Assembly (NCBI GenBank): GCA_036389255.1
Contig: DASVQI010000038.1
Location: 248,001 to 312,000, forward strand
Direction of reading: 5' to 3'
Length of the DNA: 64,000 nucleotides
Origin: JACVRN01 sp036389255
GTDB lineage: Bacteria; Acidobacteriota; Blastocatellia; Pyrinomonadales; Pyrinomonadaceae
In this document: positions 1-6,754 of the stretch, one piece after another
Layout of the letters: the number at the start of each line of letters is the position of its first letter
Numbering within the stretch: the stretch's first letter is position 1
The notes under the pieces: model-generated
Told to the model about the DNA's origin: nothing
Database searches by the model: none
The model's input: only the letters and a program-made list of their open reading frames with translations
Made by a program: the position numbers and the translations under genes

Positions 1-1275
1 GGTCATGCGCTGCCCCGCGCTGGTGCGGTACGAGCGCGGCTCTGTCAGCGTAATCCAGCGATTACGCTTCTCGTCACGCAGTATGACGGGCGCGTTCAGA
101 GTCTCCTCGCAATCGCCGCCGAAGGCGAAGAGAGCGACGGGCGTTGTGCCGTCAGCCTCTGCATCCAGCGCTTCGTGAAAGCGTCTCGCTCGATTTAAAA
201 CGGCTCGGAAGTATGCCTCCAAGTCCTGCGACTGCCCGCGATTCGAGCGCGCGTACTTTTCATCGTCGCGCATGAAGCGTTTGCGGAAATTCTCGTCCGC
301 GTACGGTGACCAATTGTAGCGCCGCCAGACTTCGGGGTCGTAAATATCAATCTTTAAAGGTTGAAGGTTCTCGTCAAGGAAGCGCGCAGTCTCGCCGTGC
401 GGCATTAGCTGAAAAATGGAAGGCGCTGTGATGGCCGCCTCGCGCGAGAGCGTGTTGAGCAGGTACAGGCGGCGGCGCAAGCCTTCCGTCAACGAGTATC
501 CTTCGAGCAGCGTTGCGAAGGCGTCGGCCGAGCCTTCGTTCGGCGTGCCGAACATGAAAATCTTGCTGATGCTGGACGCGCCCGCCCATGTAGGCTTAAT
601 CGGCCTACCGTCTTCGGGCAAATCCGCGTCACCGAATCTTGCGGCATAACGCGCGATAAGACCGCCCATGGAATGGGCTATGATGTTGAAGCGCAGGTCT
701 GCGCGACCGAGCCTGCGCTTCAACTCTTCTATCCTGCGAATCAGCAGCCGCGCCGTCTCCACGTTGTCGCGCCGCCAGTCGTAGGCGAAGACGTAGAAGG
801 TATCCCGGTCGCCGTTCGCGCCCGGATTGTCCCAATCGCCTTCCCTGTACCCGCCATAGTTTTTCAGCGCTCCGAGCAGGTTGTGATAGATGTAGACTTC
901 CGGCACCAGCCGCGAGAGGCGCAGCGTGGTGACTATCTTCTTCGGAACAAGCTTGTCGCTGCTCCCGGCTATGTCGCCCTGCATGGGAAGCTCAAGACCG
1001 TCATTTGAGGAACGAAAAATAGAGGGCCAGACCTTCTCGCCCGTCTCGGAATTAACAAGCTCGGTTCCGAGTATCCCCGGAATGATAATCACGGGCCGCT
1101 TGCCCGTCTGCTCTCTGGCGGCAGCGAAGATGCGCTCAAGATTTGGCTTGCGATGCGCGCAGCCTGACAGAAAGGGCGCGAGCGCCGTCAGCAGTGAAAC
1201 CAGCAAGAGGAGAGATGCGCTCGATTGAATGCGCGAGGGCTTGCGGCCTGTCCGTGGCCGTGCAGTGTTGTTCAT
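1..1275 (-). CDS. LCAT/PGAP1-like alpha/beta-hydrolase lipoprotein (C-terminus outside window)
   Basis: The reading frame is open from an ATG at 1275 to the left edge (425 codons, no stop), so the C-terminus is missing. The N-terminus has a hydrophobic stretch (residues about 20-36) followed by a lipobox LSGC with Cys39, so the product is predicted to be a lipoprotein. A PVIIIPGILGTEL segment (about 61-73) and the nucleophile elbow AHSMGG (Ser about 202) match lecithin:cholesterol acyltransferase or PGAP1-like esterases, which act on lipid esters. The start overlaps the larB stop as ATGA, so the two genes are probably translationally coupled. The substrate is unknown; family assignment is good, function is only a class-level guess. 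Confidence 0.8.
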   Translation of the reverse strand, partial: MNNTARPRTGRKPSRIQSSASLLLLVSLLTALAPFLSGCAHRKPNLERIFAAAREQTGKRPVIIIPGILGTELVNSETGEKVWPSIFRSSNDGLELPMQGDIAGSSDKLVPKKIVTTLRLSRLVPEVYIYHNLLGALKNYGGYREGDWDNPGANGDRDTFYVFAYDWRRDNVETARLLIRRIEELKRRLGRADLRFNIIAHSMGGLIARYAARFGDADLPEDGRPIKPTWAGASSISKIFMFGTPNEGSADAFATLLEGYSLTEGLRRRLYLLNTLSREAAITAPSIFQLMPHGETARFLDENLQPLKIDIYDPEVWRRYNWSPYADENFRKRFMRDDEKYARSNRGQSQDLEAYFRAVLNRARRFHEALDAEADGTTPVALFAFGGDCEETLNAPVILRDEKRNRWITLTEPRSYRTSAGQRMT

Positions 1276-2075
1276 ATAGCGCTCGTTTGAGCGGCGTCGC
1301 TCGCCTCTCTCTCTTCGGCTGCCGCTTCCCACCTGCGATTAATCAGAGCGGCGACGAAGCCCGCGCCGAAGCCGTTGTCTATGTTGACGACCGTCACGTT
1401 CGAGGAGCAGGAGTTGAGCATCCCCAGAAGCGCCGCGACCCCGCCGAACGATGCGCCGTAGCCTATGCTGGTGGGAACGGCCACGACAGGAACGCTGACC
1501 AATCCGCCGACTACGGAAGGCAGCGCTCCCTCCATCCCGGCCGCGACTATGAGGACACGCGCGCGTCTGAGCAGCTCACGCTCGGCCAGAATCCTATGTA
1601 TGCCCGCCACGCCCGCGTCCCAGATTCTATGCACGCGGTTGCCCATGGCCTCCGCCGTCAGCGCGGCCTCCTCCGCCACGGGGATGTCGCTCGTGCCAGC
1701 AGTGACGACGGCTATTGGGCCAACGCCGCGCTCCGTGCGGTCGCGCTGTATGCGTATCAGTCTGGCCGTCTCGTGCCACTCGGCGTCCGTGACGATGTTG
1801 CGTACATCTCCGAAGGTGTCGGCGTCGGTGCGCGTGACGAGTATGTTCGGAGAGCGGCGCGCTAGGCTCTCGACTATCCCCAGAACCTGCTCGCGCGTCT
1901 TGCCCGCGCCGAAGACAACTTCGGGGAAGCCCTGCCTGTGCGCCCGCGCATGGTCTACGCGCGCGTAGCCTATGTCCTCGTAATGCAGCTCGTTGATGAG
2001 GCGCGCAGCTTCGCTTTCATCCAGCTCGCCGCCCCTATACGCGCGTAAAAGCTTCTCTATCTCCCTTAAATCCAT
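1272..2075 (-). CDS. larB: LarB, nickel-pincer cofactor biosynthesis protein (AIR carboxylase-like)
   Basis: The 267-residue product has the LarB layout: a short N-terminal helical region starting MDLREIEKLLRAYRGGE, then a PurE-like domain (about 120-255) with the stretch VVTAGTSDIPVAEEA and a C-terminal glycine-rich NIDNGFGAGF motif. LarB carboxylates and hydrolyses nicotinic acid adenine dinucleotide, the first step to the nickel-pincer nucleotide cofactor of lactate racemase-type enzymes. LarC and LarE, needed for the later steps, are not visible in this window. The gene is coupled by an ATGA overlap to the downstream lipase gene, an unusual partner. The start at 2075 begins the conserved N-terminus; the ribosome site is weak. 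Confidence 0.87.
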   Translation of the reverse strand: MDLREIEKLLRAYRGGELDESEAARLINELHYEDIGYARVDHARAHRQGFPEVVFGAGKTREQVLGIVESLARRSPNILVTRTDADTFGDVRNIVTDAEWHETARLIRIQRDRTERGVGPIAVVTAGTSDIPVAEEAALTAEAMGNRVHRIWDAGVAGIHRILAERELLRRARVLIVAAGMEGALPSVVGGLVSVPVVAVPTSIGYGASFGGVAALLGMLNSCSSNVTVVNIDNGFGAGFVAALINRRWEAAAEEREASDAAQTSAI

Positions 2076-2160
2076 CCGTGGAATTCCGTTATATGATTAA
2101 TCTTGAGCAACACGGGCATTCTAGCATCGAAGCCTACGCGCTCCTACAGAGTAGTGGCCG

Positions 2161-2213
2161 AAGTGACAAGCGACCGGCTACAAGCTAGAATCTTCCGCTC
2201 GTCGCCTGTCACT
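2161..2213. repeat. Imperfect inverted repeat in the larB-mqnP divergent spacer
   Basis: Arms 2162-2174 (AGTGACAAGCGAC) and 2201-2213 (GTCGCCTGTCACT) pair with one mismatch around a 26-nt loop. Positions 2161-2184 also match, at about 19 of 24 bases, the repeat found at 38700-38723. The rest of the 331-bp spacer between larB and mqnP (2076-2406) shows no convincing gene; I could not pick promoters with confidence. Confidence 0.5.
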
Positions 2214-2406
2214 AATGACTCTACGCGGTTTTGTTTGGTTGGCAGAGTGCAAGCGGCGCGCGCTGCGGAATGGCGATTTGCAAAACGCCGGTGACGAAAG
2301 CGCAGCTTTTCAGGAGTAAAAGGGCTGGCAAGGGCTGGCTCGGCTTTTGCCTTTCACTTCATCGGAGTCTATCCTTCAGAGTCAGGAGCCGTTACTTTTT
2401 ATTCTC

Positions 2407-3348
2407 ATGCAACCGGTCGCACGAAACATACGCACGACGCTGGAGATGATTAAGATAGAGCACACGCTCTTCGCGCTGCCGTTCGCGCTGCTCGGGGCGT
2501 TGCTCGCTGCGCGCGGGATTCCGGCGGTGTGGCAGCTGGTCTGGATTACTGTGGCGATGGTCGGCGCACGCTCCTGCGCTATGGCCTTCAACCGCATAGC
2601 CGACCGGGAGATTGATGCGCGCAACCCTCGCACGAGCGGGCGGGCGATTCCTGCGGGCGCGCTCTCCGTTGGCTTCGTCTGGGCTTTCACTGTAGCGTCG
2701 GCGGCGCTTTTCCTGCTGGCCTCAGCCATGCTCAATCGTCTGACGCTCCTGCTTTCGCCCGTGGCCCTCGCCAGCATCATCCTTTACTCTTACACGAAGC
2801 GCTGGACTTCGCTTTCGCATCTGGTGCTGGGGTGGTGTCTCTGCATTGCGCCGACCGGGGCGTGGATAGCCGTGCGCGGCTCGATTGACGAGCCAGCGCC
2901 GCTTCTTCTTTCGACGGTTGTGCTGTTGTGGACGGCCGGCTTCGACGTTCTGTACGCGTGTCAGGATTACGAGTTCGACCGCCGCGAAGGACTGCATTCG
3001 ATTCCTCGCCGCTTCGGCATAGGGCGGGCGCTATGGATTTCGCGTCTCCTTCATGCGGGAGCTTTTGCGGCTCTTCTGGGGCTGTATCTGACGACGCAAC
3101 TCGGGGCGCTGGCGCTCGCGGGCGTCATAGCGACGGGAGCGCTGCTGATTTACCAGCACACGCTGGTAAGAGCAAACGACCTCAGCCGCCTCAACGCGGC
3201 CTTCTTCACAACGAATGCTTTCGTGAGCGTGATACTCTTTATTACTTTCGGCGGGGCCATCTTTTTAAGCTCCAAGTCGCAGGCTCCGAGTCCCGCGCCA
3301 AAGGCAAACGCCCTGAGAGCCTACGTGAGCATTAAACCCGTGGCCTGA
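2407..3348 (+). CDS. mqnP: UbiA-family polyprenyltransferase of the futalosine menaquinone pathway (MqnP-type)
   Basis: An integral membrane prenyltransferase with about eight hydrophobic segments. The first Asp-rich motif is NRIADREID (residues 62-70) and the second includes D180, D187 and D191 in GFDVLYACQDYEFD; these bind Mg-pyrophosphate of the isoprenoid donor. In futalosine-pathway organisms this family prenylates 1,4-dihydroxy-6-naphthoate, and here it sits directly before mqnE and mqnD, which supports that role over 4-hydroxybenzoate. I chose the ATG at 2407 because the preceding 20 codons lack family character. The spacing to mqnE is 54 bp, consistent with one operon. Confidence 0.85.
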   Translation: MQPVARNIRTTLEMIKIEHTLFALPFALLGALLAARGIPAVWQLVWITVAMVGARSCAMAFNRIADREIDARNPRTSGRAIPAGALSVGFVWAFTVASAALFLLASAMLNRLTLLLSPVALASIILYSYTKRWTSLSHLVLGWCLCIAPTGAWIAVRGSIDEPAPLLLSTVVLLWTAGFDVLYACQDYEFDRREGLHSIPRRFGIGRALWISRLLHAGAFAALLGLYLTTQLGALALAGVIATGALLIYQHTLVRANDLSRLNAAFFTTNAFVSVILFITFGGAIFLSSKSQAPSPAPKANALRAYVSIKPVA

Positions 3349-3402
3349 GATTTGACAAACTTAACTTGGAGCTTGAGACTTAGGCCCTGAACTCAAAACA
3401 CT

Positions 3403-4515
3403 ATGAAATTTTCACACGACGATAATCTGAACAGAACCGCGCACAAGGTTGAGCGCAGCGAACGATTGAGCTTTGAAGACGGCCTGACGCTTTACGGGAC
3501 GGACGACCTTCCCGCGCTGGCTAAGCTGGCCGACCACGTACGCAGGCGGCTGCACGGGCGCACGACCTATTTCAACGTCAATCGCCATTTCAACCCTACT
3601 AACGTCTGTTACGTTGATTGCAAGTTCTGCGGCTTCTATCGCAAGCCTACAGCGCCGGACGCCTACACGCACAACATAGAAGAGTCCCTGCGCATCGCGG
3701 GCGAAGCCGTCAGGGAAGGGGCCACGGAGCTTCACATCGTCGGCGGGCTGAACACAAAGCTGCCTTGGAGCTACTACACGGACTTGCTCTCGTCACTGAA
3801 GCGACACTACCCGCAGCTTCATCTCAAAGCCTTCACGATGGTAGAGCTTGACCACTTCGCGCGCTTCTACAAGATGAAGGACGAGGATGTGATTGGCGAG
3901 TTGAAAGAGGCCGGGATGGATTCCTGTCCGGGCGGCGGCGCGGAAATCTTCAGAGAGCCCACGCGCTCCATGCTCTGTGCGCACAAGTGCGACGCAGAGC
4001 GCTGGCTGGAGCTTTCCGGCAAAGTCCACGCGGCGGGCCTCAAGACGAACGCCACCATGCTCTACGGCCACATAGAAAGCACTGAAGACCGCGTAGACCA
4101 TTTTCTAAGGTTAAGGGAGCAGCAGGACAAGTCCGGCGGCTTCCAGTGCTTTATCCCTCTGGCCTTCTATCCTGAGAACACAAAGCTGGCGCATCTGCCG
4201 GGGCCGTCGGGCGTTGACAGCCTTAAAACCATTGCCGTCTCGCGGCTGATGCTGGACAACTTCCCGCACATCAAAGCCTACTGGGTGATGCTCGGCAAGC
4301 GGCTCTCGCAGGTCGCCCTGCACTTCGGCGCAAACGACTTGGACGGAACCATCACCGATGGCGGCGAGCTTTCGGAAAGCTACTCCGTAGAGGCCAATCA
4401 GGAAGTCAGGATGACCAAGCAGGAGATAGTAGCGCTCGTGGAAGAGGCCGGATTCGAGGCCGTAGAGCGCGACACGGTTTATAACAGAATAGAGCGAGAG
4501 CCGACCACGGTCTGA
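3403..4515 (+). CDS. mqnE: Aminofutalosine synthase MqnE (radical SAM)
   Basis: This 370-residue radical SAM enzyme carries the cluster motif C69-x3-C73-x2-C76 inside NPTNVCYVDCKFCGFYR, a PGGGAEIF segment, and the SRLMLDNFPHIKAYW signature of the MqnE/MqnC group. MqnE joins 3-[(1-carboxyvinyl)oxy]benzoate to S-adenosylmethionine to give aminofutalosine, an early step of the menaquinone futalosine route. Its length and the HIVGGLN and NATMLYGHIES segments fit MqnE better than MqnC. It lies in the middle of mqnP-mqnE-mqnD; mqnA, mqnB and mqnC are not in the window. Confidence 0.93.
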   Translation: MKFSHDDNLNRTAHKVERSERLSFEDGLTLYGTDDLPALAKLADHVRRRLHGRTTYFNVNRHFNPTNVCYVDCKFCGFYRKPTAPDAYTHNIEESLRIAGEAVREGATELHIVGGLNTKLPWSYYTDLLSSLKRHYPQLHLKAFTMVELDHFARFYKMKDEDVIGELKEAGMDSCPGGGAEIFREPTRSMLCAHKCDAERWLELSGKVHAAGLKTNATMLYGHIESTEDRVDHFLRLREQQDKSGGFQCFIPLAFYPENTKLAHLPGPSGVDSLKTIAVSRLMLDNFPHIKAYWVMLGKRLSQVALHFGANDLDGTITDGGELSESYSVEANQEVRMTKQEIVALVEEAGFEAVERDTVYNRIEREPTTV

Positions 4516-4550
4516 GCCATAAGGCGGTCACGGGAGAGAAGCCTTTCCAG

Positions 4551-4574
4551 CTTGTCTCTCGTCACTCATCACTT
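4551..4574 (-). repeat. Dispersed 24-bp GTGACAA-type repeat
   Basis: Read on the minus strand this matches the left end of the 38700-39127 element at 21 of 24 positions. It sits in the 66-bp gap between mqnE and mqnD, just ahead of the mqnD start, with no open reading frame attached. Confidence 0.5.
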
Positions 4575-4581
4575 TTCCATT

Positions 4582-5433
4582 ATGTCTATTGCAACTGAAA
4601 CAAGAACCATTTCTGTCGCGCATTCGCCGGATTCGGACGACGCCTTTATGTTCTACGCACTGGCGAACGACTTGCTGGACACAGGCGACCTGCGCTTTAC
4701 GCACGTCCTCAAAGACATTCAGACGCTGAATGAAGAGGCGATGCGCGGCACCTACGATGTCACGGCCGTAAGCTTTCACGCCTACGCCTACATCTCGGAC
4801 AAATACGCGCTCCTGCCGCACGGCGCTTCCATAGGCGACAACTACGGCCCCATAGTAGTGGCGCGCGAGCCCATCGCCGCCGAAGACTTATCAAAGATTA
4901 AGGTGGCCGTTCCCGGCACGCTGACGAGCGCATTTCTCGCGCTCAGGATTTTCAATCCGTCATTCGAATACGAAGTAGTCCCTTTTGACCGGATAATCGA
5001 GGCGGTGCAGGAGGGGCGCGCCGGCGCAGGGCTGCTGATACACGAAGGCCAGCTATTCTACCGGAAGCTTGGGCTTCACAAGGTGATTGACCTTGGCGAG
5101 TGGTGGCACGAGCGCACAGGGGGCTTGCCGCTCCCTATGGGCGGTAACGCCATACGGCGAGAGCTTGGGCCGGATTTGATGCAGAAGGTTTCGCGCTGCC
5201 TGCGCGACAGCATTCGTTACTCGCTAGAGCACAGGCAGGAGGCTCTTGCCTACGCCATGCAGTTCGCCCGCGACATGGATACTGAGCTGGCAGACCGCTT
5301 CGTAGGCATGTGGGTCAACGAACTGACGCTCGATTACACAGAGCGCGGGCGCGAAGCCGTACGACGATTACTGGCAGAAGGCTACGAGCGCGGCATCATC
5401 CCGCGTCAGGTCGAAGTAGAGTTCGTGGGTTAA
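4582..5433 (+). CDS. mqnD: 1,4-dihydroxy-6-naphthoate synthase MqnD
   Basis: A 283-residue periplasmic-binding-fold enzyme that converts cyclic de-hypoxanthine futalosine to 1,4-dihydroxy-6-naphthoate. The diagnostic AHSPDSDDAFMF segment lies at residues 13-24, followed by VSFHAYAYI and a late GGLPLPMGGNAI segment, all typical of MqnD. The ATG at 4582 is preferred because an upstream in-frame TTG at 4552 falls inside a dispersed repeat. It is the last gene of the mqnP-mqnE-mqnD run and is followed by a strong hairpin terminator. No signal peptide is seen, so the product is cytoplasmic. Confidence 0.93.
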   Translation: MSIATETRTISVAHSPDSDDAFMFYALANDLLDTGDLRFTHVLKDIQTLNEEAMRGTYDVTAVSFHAYAYISDKYALLPHGASIGDNYGPIVVAREPIAAEDLSKIKVAVPGTLTSAFLALRIFNPSFEYEVVPFDRIIEAVQEGRAGAGLLIHEGQLFYRKLGLHKVIDLGEWWHERTGGLPLPMGGNAIRRELGPDLMQKVSRCLRDSIRYSLEHRQEALAYAMQFARDMDTELADRFVGMWVNELTLDYTERGREAVRRLLAEGYERGIIPRQVEVEFVG

Positions 5434-5464
5434 AAGTAAAATCCGCTCCGGCACGTAAGCATAA

Positions 5465-5506
5465 GGACGCACGGCCTCCGGTGAGAGCGCCGTGCGTCCT
5501 TTTTTC
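5465..5506 (+). terminator. Rho-independent terminator after mqnD
   Basis: A perfect 11-bp stem, GGACGCACGGC (5465-5475) with GCCGTGCGTCC (5489-5499), is followed by seven T residues. It ends the menaquinone operon and may also serve the convergent gene that stops at 5520. Confidence 0.9.
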
Positions 5507-5519
5507 TTTCCCTGTAGAG

Positions 5520-6119
5520 CTAACTGGCCGCCGCGAGCGTGCCGGGATGTTTGTTAAAAGCCTCTTCGGCCGCCAGCGCGCGTATGACCGTCTCCGCGCG
5601 CAGGCTTATGTGGCCAAGCGCGTCGGCCACCTCCCACCCCACTTCGAAGCCGCGCGCCATCATAGAAAGTGGCTGGCGCGTGGCGACTATCAGACGGCAG
5701 TTGACGGGACGCGGGAAGGGGTCGCCCACGGGCGTATAGCGTCCCGTCTCTATCATTCGACAGAGCACGTGGCGCGCGCGCTCAGGCAGCTTCTCTATGT
5801 TGGTCAGAAAAAGCGTGCCCGTGCCTGCTGCGGCAATGAGCCCTGTCTTGAAAGGGAGCGCGACGCCGCCCGTAGTCCCGCCCAGTAGGACTGACGTGCG
5901 GTCGCCGCGCATGTCATCGGCTAGCTCTTGGCCGTCAAGCTCCTCCCACGAGCTTGCCCCATCAATCCCGTGCAGCAAAACTGCCGCCCTACGCTGCGAT
6001 TGTGCTCGCGCGCTGTAGAGATTCACGGGAAGGCGGGAGGCCGCCAGCCGCCGATATGAGGAACGTAACCGTGTCGTGTCGGTTCTCCAATCAGCCAGTG
6101 TTTCCACTCTGTCTCTCAT
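5520..6119 (-). CDS. Degenerate sigma-54-activator-like ATPase fragment lacking Walker A
   Basis: The 199-residue product resembles the central part of a bacterial enhancer-binding protein. GTGTLFLTNIEKLP (about residues 99-112) aligns with the Walker B block GTLFLDEIGxLP but has T and N in place of the catalytic D and E. A segment around PVNCRLIVATRQPL aligns with VRVIAATNRDL. There is no GxxGxGK loop, and the sigma-54-contacting GAFTGA loop is not recognisable. There is no DNA-binding helix-turn-helix. The start at 6119 has a good ribosome site (AGGAGA). The gene lies 79 bp after the repeat-peptide gene, so both probably share the sigma-54 promoter. It could be a regulatory partner of the complete activator at 6755-9817 or a decaying paralogue. 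Confidence 0.65.
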   Translation of the reverse strand: MRDRVETLADWRTDTTRLRSSYRRLAASRLPVNLYSARAQSQRRAAVLLHGIDGASSWEELDGQELADDMRGDRTSVLLGGTTGGVALPFKTGLIAAAGTGTLFLTNIEKLPERARHVLCRMIETGRYTPVGDPFPRPVNCRLIVATRQPLSMMARGFEVGWEVADALGHISLRAETVIRALAAEEAFNKHPGTLAAAS

Positions 6120-6198
6120 TGGTTCTCCTGTTTGTACAGCTCGAACATCAGAAGCGAGGGAACTGACTTTCGGCTAATCTCTCTTCTGCAAAGAGGGC

Positions 6199-6411
6199 TT
6201 AAACAATCACGCTCAGGTATATTAAAGCCGTCGTCATGTAGCCCGGCGACTCTGCCGTGCCCTGATAACCCGGCGACTCTGCGGTTCCCTCAGCCGAGCC
6301 GCTCACAACGCCGGGCGACTCTGCTGTCCCTTGGGCAAAGGCCGCCGGCGCGTAAAGGCCGACCGCAAGGGTAAGTACTATGGTTGCTAAAAACCTCTTC
6401 GTGCTGCGCAT
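6199..6411 (-). CDS. Small secreted peptide with three GTAESPG repeats
   Basis: A 70-residue product: a clear signal peptide (residues 1-26, ending APAAFA), then GTAESPG at 28-34, 42-48 and 51-57, and a hydrophobic tail ending YLSVIV. The three repeats differ in synonymous codons (Gly GGG/GGA/GGC, Thr ACA/ACC/ACG, Pro CCC/CCG, last Gly GGC/GGT), so the peptide sequence rather than the DNA appears to be kept. A GAGGGG ribosome site lies about 8 nt before the ATG. A sigma-54-type promoter lies about 90 bp upstream, and the gene for a TPR-bearing sigma-54 activator precedes it. I do not recognise a named family; a secreted signal peptide is a plausible role but is inference. Confidence 0.72.
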   Translation of the reverse strand: MRSTKRFLATIVLTLAVGLYAPAAFAQGTAESPGVVSGSAEGTAESPGYQGTAESPGYMTTALIYLSVIV

Positions 6412-6503
6412 TCTCTAATCCCCTCTCAATTTCCTTTTTATATTCAAGTCTATCGGCGAGGCGGTCGTGTGGAGGAATCGTCCGTCTCGCTGTCCCTTAC
6501 ATT

Positions 6504-6519
6504 AACAAGGCTCGTGCCA
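6504..6519 (-). promoter_or_regulatory. Candidate sigma-54 promoter of the repeat-peptide gene
   Basis: On the minus strand the site reads TGGCACG-AGCC-TTGTT, matching the -24/-12 consensus TGGCACG-N4-TTGCW at every position except C to T in the -12 element, with exact spacing. It points at the peptide gene, giving a leader of roughly 80 nt. The remainder of the 343-bp spacer (6520-6754), the likely enhancer region, shows no obvious gene or clear inverted repeat. Confidence 0.7.
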
Positions 6520-6754
6520 CGCGCGTTGAAGCGGCCCGAGCGCAGGCGAATGCCAACAAAAGCGGGCTTTTCAGAGCTTTCCAGCTTGAGGGAGAAATCG
6601 CAGGAGCGACAGTTTTTTTGCCTGCCGACTACGGGCGGAAGTGCAAGACGGGAGGGATTAAACCGACTACTTATGAAGTGTTAGAGGCAGTGACAGAGAT
6701 TTTACCTGAAGGTGCAAAAAATTTTGCGGCTCGCGGTGACAGAATCCTCTGGGC

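Noticed and set aside
1143..1865. Long plus-strand frames opposite larB and other genes
   Set aside because: They are mirror frames of real genes, with Arg/Ala/Gly-rich composition and no domain; the same applies to similar frames opposite the kinase, TPR activator and O-methyltransferase genes.
2347..2406. Earlier TTG start for the prenyltransferase gene
   Set aside because: The extra 20 residues are not hydrophobic-helix or family sequence, and the ATG at 2407 gives the usual UbiA N-terminus.
6241..6330. CRISPR-like tandem repeat in DNA
   Set aside because: The repeated units (about 21 bp) are in frame inside a coding sequence, differ at synonymous positions and have unequal spacing, so they are peptide repeats.
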